A stretch of 64,000 nucleotides of DNA from Bacteroides timonensis (GTDB lineage: Bacteria > Bacteroidota > Bacteroidia > Bacteroidales > Bacteroidaceae): NCBI RefSeq assembly GCF_000513195.1, contig NZ_CBVI010000134.1:1-64000 (forward strand). The letters are read 5' to 3'. Below, in pieces: positions 8,282-16,377 of the stretch. Positions within the stretch are counted from its first letter, which is position 1. Each line of letters opens with the position of its first letter. Under the pieces are notes generated by a model, which worked only from the letters and a program-made list of their open reading frames with translations, was not told the origin of the DNA and did not search any database. The translations under genes were made by a program, and so were the position numbers.

Positions 8282-8353
8282 TTTTGAGTAATATATCCCT
8301 CTACTTCGTATATATAAAGAAAGAATTAATAAAAAAGTTATGAGAAATAAGAG
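8282..8353 (+). repeat. Duplicated leader, copy 2 (upstream of GH127-type gene)
   Basis: Nearly identical to 5452-5525. It even keeps the TTTTGAG that in copy 1 holds the upstream gene's stop codon, although no gene ends here. This suggests segmental duplication with later loss or replacement of the preceding sequence by the repeat-rich spacer. Confidence 0.75.
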
Positions 8354-11300
8354 TTTAATCCTAATGACAATCTGTGCGGCTCTATCAACTGGTCTTTCCG
8401 CTCAATCCATTTATCCCGGACAGCATGCCGGAAAAATGAAAAAAGTGACAACAGCGCCGATACAGGTAGAGAGTTTCGATTTAAAAGACGTGCGTTTATT
8501 ACCAAGCCGTTTTCGCGACAATATGATGCGTGATTCTGTTTGGATGACTTCCATAGCAACCAATCGTTTGCTACACAGTTTCCGCAACAACGCCGGAGTA
8601 TTTGCCGGACGTGAAGGTGGGTATATGACCGTAAAGAAACTAGGCGGCTGGGAATCACTAGACTGCGAACTGCGCGGACATACAACAGGGCATTTACTAT
8701 CAGCCTATGCTCTCATGTACGCATCTACCGGAAGCGAAATATTCAAGCTGAAAGGTGACAGTCTTGTTACAGGTCTGGCAGAAGTACAAGCAGCTTTGGG
8801 AAACGGGTATCTCAGTGCATATCCGGAAGAATTGATCAATCGGAACATACGTAGGACAAGTGTATGGGCACCCTGGTATACATTACACAAGCTCTTCTCC
8901 GGATTGATCGACCAATATCTCTATACAGATAACAAACAGGCATTGGAAGTAGTTACCCGCATGGGCGACTGGGCTTATAATAAACTTAAACCGCTGGATG
9001 AACCCACCCGGAAAAGGATGATACGGAATGAATTCGGTGGTGTGAACGAATCTTTCTATAATCTTTATGCCATCACCGGCGACGAGCGTTATCAATGGCT
9101 TGCTGAATTTTTCTATCACAATGATGTTATCGATCCGCTGAAAGAACAACGCGATGATTTAGGAACCAAGCACACGAATACCTTTATCCCAAAAGTTCTT
9201 GCCGAAGCACGTAACTACGAGCTGACGCAGGATAATGACAGTCGGAAACTGACTGATTTTTTCTGGCATACCATGATAGACCATCATACCTTTACACCGG
9301 GATGCAGCAGTGATAAAGAGCATTATTTCGATCCACAACAATTATCCAAACATCTGACCGGATATACCGGTGAGACTTGTTGTACGTACAATATGCTGAA
9401 ACTCAGTCGCCACCTGTTTTGCTGGACAGGAGATGCCAAAGTTGCTGACTACTACGAACGTGCACTCTATAATCATATCCTTGGGCAACAAGATCCTGAA
9501 ACAGGAATGGTATCCTATTTCTTGCCTTTGCTCTCCGGCTCTCACAAAGTTTATAGTACCCGGGAGAACTCCTTCTGGTGTTGTGTAGGCAGTGGTTTCG
9601 AAAACCATGCTAAATATGGAGAAGCTATCTATTATCACAATGACCAGGGAATCTACGTAAACCTCTTTATCCCGTCAGAAGTAAACTGGAAAGCGAAAGG
9701 AATAACTCTGCACCAGGAAACAGCTTTTCCCGCAGAAGAGAACACTGCATTGACCATCCAAACGGACAAACTTGTCACCACTACGATTTATCTGCGCTAT
9801 CCATCATGGAGTAAAAATGTGAAAGTAAACGTCAATGGAAAAAAAGTATCGGTAAAACAGAAACCGGGATCATACATTGCCGTAACCCGCCAATGGAAAG
9901 ACGGTGATCGCATTGAAGCTAATTATCCGATGAGCCTACAACTGGAAACAACGCCAGACAATCCACAAAAGGGAGCCTTGCTATACGGACCGCTGGTATT
10001 GGCCGGTGAATCGGGAACAGAAGGTATGCAATCTCCGGCACCATTCTCTGATCCGGCATTATATAATGATTACTATACTTACAATTATCATATTCCGGCT
10101 GAGCTGAATACCACCTTACAAATAGACCGGAAACACCCCGGACACAGTTTACAGCGTACAGGCGAGGAACTGATATTTAAAACATCACAGGGCAATGTTT
10201 TAAAGCCACTGTATGACTTACATCACCAACGTTACGTTGTATACTGGGATTTGTCATTCACATCATGCCGTCCTGCCGATAACCGGCAGGCGGCTTATGA
10301 TTTTACGCCACTTGACTCCATTGTCACCTCATGGATGAATAAAGGATACTATCCGGGAGCCTCAATCTGTGTAGTCAGAGACGATAGCGTTATCTTTCAG
10401 AAAAACTACAAAGACGTTACCCCTGACACTAAAGTCTATGTAGCCTCTGCCGGAAAATGGGTAGCCGCCGCAGTAATCGGAGCAGTGGTAGACTGCACCG
10501 AACTGGACTGGAATGATAGTGTAAAGAAATGGATTCCTGAATTAAAAAACGACATAAAAGGAATGATTACTTTACGCCAGTTGCTTTCGCACACATCGGG
10601 CGTCCGCCCTTATCTGCCGGAACCACGCGTAGACAATTACAATCATCTGGATTCGGCAGTCACGGAGATTCTTCCGCTTGACACGGTTTTCACTCCCGGT
10701 ACCCGCTTTGAATATGGTGGACTTGCCATGCAGATAGCCGGCCGGATAGCAGAAGAAGCTATGAATAAAGAATTCGAAGAATTATTTCAGGAATTAATAG
10801 CCCGACCTTTAAGAATGAAAAACTCCCACTTCACGCCCGTGAATACAGATGGCGGACACGCTCCCATGTTGGGTGGAGGTCTCTGTACCACTTTGCACGA
10901 CTACATGCGTTTTCTTGATATGATCTACCACAATGGCGTATTTGAAGAAAAGCAAATACTGAAACCCGAAACCATACATGAAATGCAAGCAGACCAAGTG
11001 GGAAATGCAGAAGTTCACCCGGGTGAATATGTGGAACGTGCGCTGAAAAAACATCATACTGGCATATATGGTTTGGGAGAATGGCGGGAACTTATTGATA
11101 AAGCAACAGGAGAAGCCTATCAGATCAGTTCACCGGGTTGGGCCGGCGCCTATCCATGGATCAATAAACAGGACCGGGTATATGGATTCTTCATAGCCCA
11201 TGTGCAGGGAAGTTCACAAAAGGAAGATGGCTTCTCGTCATTTTTTGGAAGTCCTGTCATTTCACAAACTGTCTCGAACATTATTTCCCTAAAAAGATAG
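8340..11300 (+). CDS. Fusion: GH127-type beta-L-arabinofuranosidase + beta-lactamase-family serine hydrolase
   Basis: 986 residues with a signal peptide (cleavage near LSAQ, residue 22). Residues about 45-640 are a GH127/GH146-type (DUF1680) module: GGWESLDCELRGHTTGHLLSA, the TGETCCTYN segment (E345, C347) and FWCCVGSG (C414, C415) match the Glu-Cys-Cys-Cys zinc cluster of these enzymes, which release beta-L-arabinofuranose. Residues about 655-986 are a class C beta-lactamase/esterase-like domain with SxxK (S703-A-G-K706), a Y792-G-G in place of the YxN motif, and LLSHTSG. The second domain is more likely an esterase or peptidase-like hydrolase than an antibiotic-resistance enzyme. Continuous frame, no sign of assembly artefact. 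GH97 follows after 61 bases. Confidence 0.82.
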   Translation: MRNKSLILMTICAALSTGLSAQSIYPGQHAGKMKKVTTAPIQVESFDLKDVRLLPSRFRDNMMRDSVWMTSIATNRLLHSFRNNAGVFAGREGGYMTVKKLGGWESLDCELRGHTTGHLLSAYALMYASTGSEIFKLKGDSLVTGLAEVQAALGNGYLSAYPEELINRNIRRTSVWAPWYTLHKLFSGLIDQYLYTDNKQALEVVTRMGDWAYNKLKPLDEPTRKRMIRNEFGGVNESFYNLYAITGDERYQWLAEFFYHNDVIDPLKEQRDDLGTKHTNTFIPKVLAEARNYELTQDNDSRKLTDFFWHTMIDHHTFTPGCSSDKEHYFDPQQLSKHLTGYTGETCCTYNMLKLSRHLFCWTGDAKVADYYERALYNHILGQQDPETGMVSYFLPLLSGSHKVYSTRENSFWCCVGSGFENHAKYGEAIYYHNDQGIYVNLFIPSEVNWKAKGITLHQETAFPAEENTALTIQTDKLVTTTIYLRYPSWSKNVKVNVNGKKVSVKQKPGSYIAVTRQWKDGDRIEANYPMSLQLETTPDNPQKGALLYGPLVLAGESGTEGMQSPAPFSDPALYNDYYTYNYHIPAELNTTLQIDRKHPGHSLQRTGEELIFKTSQGNVLKPLYDLHHQRYVVYWDLSFTSCRPADNRQAAYDFTPLDSIVTSWMNKGYYPGASICVVRDDSVIFQKNYKDVTPDTKVYVASAGKWVAAAVIGAVVDCTELDWNDSVKKWIPELKNDIKGMITLRQLLSHTSGVRPYLPEPRVDNYNHLDSAVTEILPLDTVFTPGTRFEYGGLAMQIAGRIAEEAMNKEFEELFQELIARPLRMKNSHFTPVNTDGGHAPMLGGGLCTTLHDYMRFLDMIYHNGVFEEKQILKPETIHEMQADQVGNAEVHPGEYVERALKKHHTGIYGLGEWRELIDKATGEAYQISSPGWAGAYPWINKQDRVYGFFIAHVQGSSQKEDGFSSFFGSPVISQTVSNIISLKR

Positions 11301-11361
11301 AATACATTGAGTATCCTCATATTCCAAATCGTATTTATATAAAAACAATAAATACGAAGAT

Positions 11362-13305
11362 ATGAAGACTATCGGCTCAGTAATTATTATGTTAGTTCTC
11401 ACTCCTTCCCTCTTTGCAGACAATGGCAAGGAACTGAAGCTGACATCTCCTGACGGAACACATGAAATAGCATTTTACCAAAAGCAGGTTTCACCTGCGG
11501 TAAACGAACTTTGTTATCGGGTAGATTACAAATCACAACCTGTAGTCAATGAATCACGTGCCGGACTGGAACTGGACAACCGGATATGGGAAATGGCTCT
11601 GGGAGCACGAAACCTGAAACAGCCCGCCTGCTGGATGGACAATCTGGAAGTGGACTCTGTGACCTACCAACCCGAAACAGACATCACCTGGCAGCCACTT
11701 TACGGTGAACGTAGCAGTGTACGCGATCATTACCGGGCTGGCACCCTTTATCTCTCCAAGAAAGATAACTCCGGCTACCGGCTCAACATTGAGGTGCGTG
11801 CCTATAATGAAGGAGTAGCTTTCCGCTATTTCTTCCCGGAACACCCAAAGGCTATCTTTCATAAAGTAGTAGGTGATCTCACAGAATACGCCTTACCGGC
11901 AGGTACAAAAGCATGGACCGAACAATGGGCACAGGCTTTCTTTGAGTACCTGAACATTGATGATATCAAACATCCGGTAGAACGTGCCCTTACGCTGGAA
12001 CTCCCGAATGGTAAATGGGCGGCATTGGCAGATGCTGATGTAGACGACTGGTGTCTGACCAAATACCTTGCCTCCACAAACAAGAAGAACACACTGACTT
12101 CTGTAATGTATAGCCCCGTGGATGTGGTGACTTATTATGCCACTCCCTGGAAGATAGTCATGGCAGCCGACAAACCGGGTGAATTGCTGGAGCACAATGA
12201 TATCATCCAGAATCTGAATCCGCCGTGTGAAATTGCCGATGCCGCCGCATGGGTGAAACCAGGCAAGATCATGCGCGAAACAACTATCACAACCGAAGGA
12301 GCTATTGCAACCATCGACTTCTGTGCAGCACATAATATCCCGTATATGCTTTTCGACTGGCAATGGTATATGCCCTGTACTTCACATGACGGGGATGCCA
12401 CAAAAGTGGTTGCCAAACTGGATATGCCCCGTGTTATAGCTTATGGTAAAGAAAAAGGAGTTGGTATCTGGGGGTACGTAAACCAGCATGCACTCATGAA
12501 GCAAATGCGTGAACTTTTCCCACTGCTCCGCGAATGGGGAATTGTCGGAGTGAAATCCGGCTTCGTACAATACGCCAGCCATCGCTGGGCAACTTGGATG
12601 CACGACATGGTTCGCTTGGCGGCAGAGAATCATCTGCTGATGAATATCCATGATGAATATCGCCCTTCAGGCTTCAGCCGTACTTATCCGAATTTATTAA
12701 CTCAGGAAGGTATTTGCGGAAACGAAGAATTTCCCGATGCAACTCATAACGTCACGCTCCCCTTCACTCGTATGATAAACGGTGCAGCCGACTATACGAT
12801 CTGTTATTTCGACAAACGGCTGAAAACGACTCATGCTCACCAACTGGCAGCATCGCTCGTGTTCTACAGTCCGCTGCAAACTATCTTCTGGTATGACAAA
12901 CCATCGTTCTATCACGGAGAACCGGAAATGGAATGGTTTGAGAACTTGCAAACTGTATTCGACGATACGAAAGTATTGGATGGCACTCCCGGCAAAAACA
13001 TAACAATGGCACGCCGAAAAGGTCAGGAATGGTTTGTTGCAGCAATGACCAACAATGAAGGTTCCGAAGAAGAAATACCTCTCACGTTCCTTGATAAAGA
13101 AAAGAATTACCTCGCCTACATCTATACGGATGGAGGAGAAAATATAAAAACAAGTACACAGGTAAAATGTACTTATCTGCTTGTCAATGCTTCACAAACC
13201 ATGAAGTTCCAACTGAAACCCAGCGGTGGGACTGCCATAAGACTGGTTCCTATAGACAGGCAGGAAATGAAGAAGTATAAAAAGTACAAAGGAGAAAGAT
13301 TATAA
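11362..13305 (+). CDS. GH97 alpha-glycosidase, probably inverting type
   Basis: 647 residues with a signal peptide (to about residue 19). It has the GH97 order: N-terminal beta-supersandwich (to about 300), TIM barrel (about 305-560) and C-terminal beta domain. MNIHDEYRPSGFSRTYPNL (E432) and GICGNEEF (E455/E456) match the Glu residues used by inverting SusB-like members. At the position of the retaining nucleophile the sequence is GVKSGFV (G400) where retaining alpha-galactosidases have Asp. So an inverting alpha-glucosidase-like activity is inferred; substrate unknown. Sits in the same-strand enzyme cluster. Confidence 0.82.
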   Translation: MKTIGSVIIMLVLTPSLFADNGKELKLTSPDGTHEIAFYQKQVSPAVNELCYRVDYKSQPVVNESRAGLELDNRIWEMALGARNLKQPACWMDNLEVDSVTYQPETDITWQPLYGERSSVRDHYRAGTLYLSKKDNSGYRLNIEVRAYNEGVAFRYFFPEHPKAIFHKVVGDLTEYALPAGTKAWTEQWAQAFFEYLNIDDIKHPVERALTLELPNGKWAALADADVDDWCLTKYLASTNKKNTLTSVMYSPVDVVTYYATPWKIVMAADKPGELLEHNDIIQNLNPPCEIADAAAWVKPGKIMRETTITTEGAIATIDFCAAHNIPYMLFDWQWYMPCTSHDGDATKVVAKLDMPRVIAYGKEKGVGIWGYVNQHALMKQMRELFPLLREWGIVGVKSGFVQYASHRWATWMHDMVRLAAENHLLMNIHDEYRPSGFSRTYPNLLTQEGICGNEEFPDATHNVTLPFTRMINGAADYTICYFDKRLKTTHAHQLAASLVFYSPLQTIFWYDKPSFYHGEPEMEWFENLQTVFDDTKVLDGTPGKNITMARRKGQEWFVAAMTNNEGSEEEIPLTFLDKEKNYLAYIYTDGGENIKTSTQVKCTYLLVNASQTMKFQLKPSGGTAIRLVPIDRQEMKKYKKYKGERL

Positions 13306-13450
13306 AATATGATATTTCATTGAGTGAATAAACAGATTCGCTCGTATTAATAGGCAAATAACACATTAAGATTATTTTCAGTAGATAAAGGTAAGAGTTT
13401 GTTTAGGTAAAATCTTTGTTTTCAGGATATTTAAAAAGGTAAATAAAAAG

Positions 13451-15100
13451 ATGAAAAAGATATTTCTGCTTACTACATTGCTATGCGCTGCCTGTTGGCA
13501 GGCGGAAGCCCAATATGTATCCAAAGCCTGGGTATCTGATCAGAAGGATGGCACATACATCAATCCGGTGCTGCATGCCGATTACTCCGATCCGGATGTC
13601 TGCGCAGTAGGTGAAGATTTTTATATGACGGCTTCCAGCTTCGGATGTGCTCCCGGTTTACCCATTCTCCACTCCAAAGATCTGGTAAACTGGAAATACG
13701 CAGGCTATGCGCTGAAACAGATAGAACCCATCGAGTTCTTCAATGCTCCCCAGCATGGAAAAGGTGTTTGGGCACCATCCATCCGCCATCATAATGGAGA
13801 GTTTTATATCTATTGGGGAGATCCGGATCATGGCATCTTCATGGTAAAGACCAAAGACCCGGCCGGAGAATGGGAGAAACCGATATTGGTAAAAGCCGGT
13901 CGTGGCATGATAGACCCTGCTCCCCTGTGGGATGAAGATGGAAAAGTATATCTGGTACACGCATGGGCAGGAAGTCGTGCCGCACTGAACAGTGTTATCA
14001 CAATTTGTGAAATGAATGCAGAAGGCACGAAAGTGATCAGTGATCCGGTACTGGTCTTTGATGGTAATGATGGAATCAACCATACGGTTGAAGGCCCCAA
14101 ACTCTATAAGCGGAATGGCTACTACTATATTTTTGCCCCGGCAGGCGGAGTAGCAACCGGATGGCAGTTAGTATTGCGTTCGCGGAATATATACGGTCCT
14201 TATGAGAAGAAGATTGTCATGGCGCAAGGCTCTACCGGCATCAATGGTCCCCACCAAGGCGCATGGGTTGATACGCAGACAGGGGAATCCTGGTTCGTTC
14301 ACTTTCAGGATAAAGCCATGTATGGGCGTGTCGTTCACCTGAACCCGATGAAGTGGGTAAACGACTGGCCTGTAATTGGAGAAGATAAGGACGGCAATGG
14401 TTGTGGCGAACCAGTAACCCGTTATAAAAAGCCCAATGTAGGCAAGAATTACCCGGTAGAAACACCTGCGGACAGTGACGAGTTCAATACCCGTCAATTG
14501 GGAATGCAATGGGAATGGCATGCCAATTATCAGGATACATTCGGATATACTTCCGACTTGGGATTCATCCGTATTTACGGACATATTCTCTCCGAGAACT
14601 TTGTGAATTTCTGGGAAGTCCCTAACCTTTTATTGCAGAAGTTCATGGCAGAAGAGTTCACAGCAACTACCAAACTAAAAGTTTCCGCCAAAATGGACGG
14701 ACAGCAATCCGGATTGATTGTGATGGGCTGGGACTATTGCTACCTGGGAGTAGAGAAAGAAGGTGATAAATTTATATTGAAACAAGTGACCTGCAAGGAT
14801 GCAGAGCAAAAGACACCCGAAACAGTCAATCGCCTGGCAGAATTACCTGCCAGCAGAAAGTACGAAGCAGGTTTGTTTCCCAACTACGAAAGAGATATCT
14901 ATCTACAGGTAAAAATAGAGAAAGGCGGTATCTGCCACTTCTATTACAGCCTGAATGGTAAGAAATATAAAGCAATAGGTATGCCTTTCACAGCCCGTCA
15001 GGGAAAATGGATAGGTGCCAAAGTAGGGCTATTCAGTACCACTCCTTATGGTAAGGAACGGGGATGGGTAGATGCCGACTGGTTTCACATAGATAAATAA
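13451..15100 (+). CDS. GH43 beta-xylosidase/alpha-L-arabinofuranosidase-like enzyme
   Basis: 549 residues with a signal peptide (cleavage near AEAQ, residue 21). The five-bladed propeller has the three GH43 acids: ADYSDPDV (D47, base), GMIDPAPLW (D155, pKa modulator) and HTVEGPKL (E214, acid). The C-terminal region (about 340-549) is a concanavalin-like beta sandwich as in beta-xylosidase-type GH43. It removes xylose or arabinose side groups by inversion; exact sugar not decidable here. Only 13 bases separate it from the GH88 gene. Confidence 0.85.
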   Translation: MKKIFLLTTLLCAACWQAEAQYVSKAWVSDQKDGTYINPVLHADYSDPDVCAVGEDFYMTASSFGCAPGLPILHSKDLVNWKYAGYALKQIEPIEFFNAPQHGKGVWAPSIRHHNGEFYIYWGDPDHGIFMVKTKDPAGEWEKPILVKAGRGMIDPAPLWDEDGKVYLVHAWAGSRAALNSVITICEMNAEGTKVISDPVLVFDGNDGINHTVEGPKLYKRNGYYYIFAPAGGVATGWQLVLRSRNIYGPYEKKIVMAQGSTGINGPHQGAWVDTQTGESWFVHFQDKAMYGRVVHLNPMKWVNDWPVIGEDKDGNGCGEPVTRYKKPNVGKNYPVETPADSDEFNTRQLGMQWEWHANYQDTFGYTSDLGFIRIYGHILSENFVNFWEVPNLLLQKFMAEEFTATTKLKVSAKMDGQQSGLIVMGWDYCYLGVEKEGDKFILKQVTCKDAEQKTPETVNRLAELPASRKYEAGLFPNYERDIYLQVKIEKGGICHFYYSLNGKKYKAIGMPFTARQGKWIGAKVGLFSTTPYGKERGWVDADWFHIDK

Positions 15101-15113
15101 AAAGACTGATTAT

Positions 15114-16337
15114 ATGAAAACAAAAGAACTACTGTTCGGTGCATGCTTGTGCATGTTTACAGCTTGCAACATGCCCGAGAAAGGAATGGATGTAGATGTA
15201 TATGAGGCGCTGGATTACTGTGACGCCCAGGTACAACGCACTTTAACAGAACTAAAAGCGGCAGAAGGTACTATCGATTACTCGATGATGCCGCGTAATA
15301 TCATGGACAGCCTCAACACCTGGCATTGCCGAAAAGCAACAAAGGATGAATGGTGCAGTGGTTTCTGGCCAGGAGTTTTATGGTATGATTACGAATATAC
15401 CGGTAAAGCAACCATAAAGGAAGAAGCTGAGAAATTCACCGAACCGTTGAAGTTCCTGTCACAAATTCCGGCATACGACCATGACCTGGGTTTTCTGATC
15501 TTTTGCAGCTACGGTAATGGATATCGGTTGACACATAATCCGGAATACAAACAAGTGATTCTGGATACAGCAGATTCACTGGCAACCTTGTTCAGACCTC
15601 GTGTAGGCACCATACTTTCATGGCCACGCAATATAGAAATGTTCGGTGGACACAATACGATCATGGATAATATGATAAACCTGGAAATGCTTTTCTGGGC
15701 TGCCAAGAACGGAGGAAACCCATATCTGGCAGATATAGCCGTGTCGCACGCCGATAAGACTATGAAATATCAGTTCCGTCCCGACTACACTTCCTATCAC
15801 GTAGCGGTTTATGATACTTTGACGGGCGACTTCATAAAAGGAGTTACACATCAGGGATATGCAGACAATACCATGTGGGCACGCGGACAGGCGTGGGCTA
15901 TCTATGGATATACAGTAGTCTACAGGGAAACATTAGATCCACGATATCTGGATTTTGTACAGAAAGTAACAGATGTATATTTGGAAAGATTGCCGGAAGA
16001 CTATGTGCCTTACTGGGATTTTGATGACCCCAATATCCCGAATGTCCCACGTGATGCCTCCGCTGCAAGTGTAACCGCATCGGCTTTACTGGAACTCTCC
16101 ACTTACCTGCCCGGCAAAAAAGGAGAAGAATATAAGAATGCAGCTATAAAAATGTTGGCAATCCTGAGTTCGGATAAGTATCAATGCGGCAAAAGCAAGC
16201 CGGCATTCCTCCTCCACTCCACCGGACACTTGCCGAATAATTCAGAAATAGATGCCGCCATCATTTATGCAGACTATTATTATATCGAAGCCTTGGTTCG
16301 ATTGAAGAACTTAATTGAAAATAAAGCTGTCATATAG
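15114..16337 (+). CDS. GH88 unsaturated glucuronyl hydrolase, lipoprotein
   Basis: 407 residues. The signal ends in a lipobox (MFTAC, lipidated C18). The alpha6/alpha6 barrel carries AYDHDLGF (D124) and NTIMDNMINL (D185), the two catalytic Asp of unsaturated glucuronyl hydrolases, plus GQAWAIYGY. It hydrates the unsaturated uronic acid left at the non-reducing end by polysaccharide lyases, so it should work downstream of the two lyases at 3858 and 5512. Last gene of the enzyme run. Confidence 0.87.
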   Translation: MKTKELLFGACLCMFTACNMPEKGMDVDVYEALDYCDAQVQRTLTELKAAEGTIDYSMMPRNIMDSLNTWHCRKATKDEWCSGFWPGVLWYDYEYTGKATIKEEAEKFTEPLKFLSQIPAYDHDLGFLIFCSYGNGYRLTHNPEYKQVILDTADSLATLFRPRVGTILSWPRNIEMFGGHNTIMDNMINLEMLFWAAKNGGNPYLADIAVSHADKTMKYQFRPDYTSYHVAVYDTLTGDFIKGVTHQGYADNTMWARGQAWAIYGYTVVYRETLDPRYLDFVQKVTDVYLERLPEDYVPYWDFDDPNIPNVPRDASAASVTASALLELSTYLPGKKGEEYKNAAIKMLAILSSDKYQCGKSKPAFLLHSTGHLPNNSEIDAAIIYADYYYIEALVRLKNLIENKAVI

Positions 16338-16348
16338 AAGCAACGCTA

Positions 16349-16377
16349 TCCCCTCTTACTGTTTTGGTTTGAGGGGA
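16349..16377. terminator. Hairpin between convergent GH88 and sensor-kinase genes
   Basis: TCCCCTC (16349-16355) pairs with GAGGGGA (16371-16377). It overlaps the 3' end of the kinase gene and lies 11 bases after the GH88 stop. No strong T-run, so it is a weak call. Confidence 0.35.

Larger units (their letters stand above)
7657..8339. other. Gene-free, repeat-packed spacer inside the enzyme cluster
   Basis: No credible gene. In order: a GGGTTATGA-type boundary motif (about 7677), a GC-rich imperfect hairpin (7696-7824), core repeat copy A (7833-8076), a 10-bp hairpin (8128-8157) overlapping a 22-bp tandem array (8140-8250), and the duplicated leader (8282-8353). Confidence 0.7.

Noticed and set aside
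10380-11300. Antibiotic-resistance beta-lactamase
   Set aside because: The domain is a C-terminal part of a glycosidase fusion and has YGG instead of YxN, so a glycan-related hydrolase is more likely.
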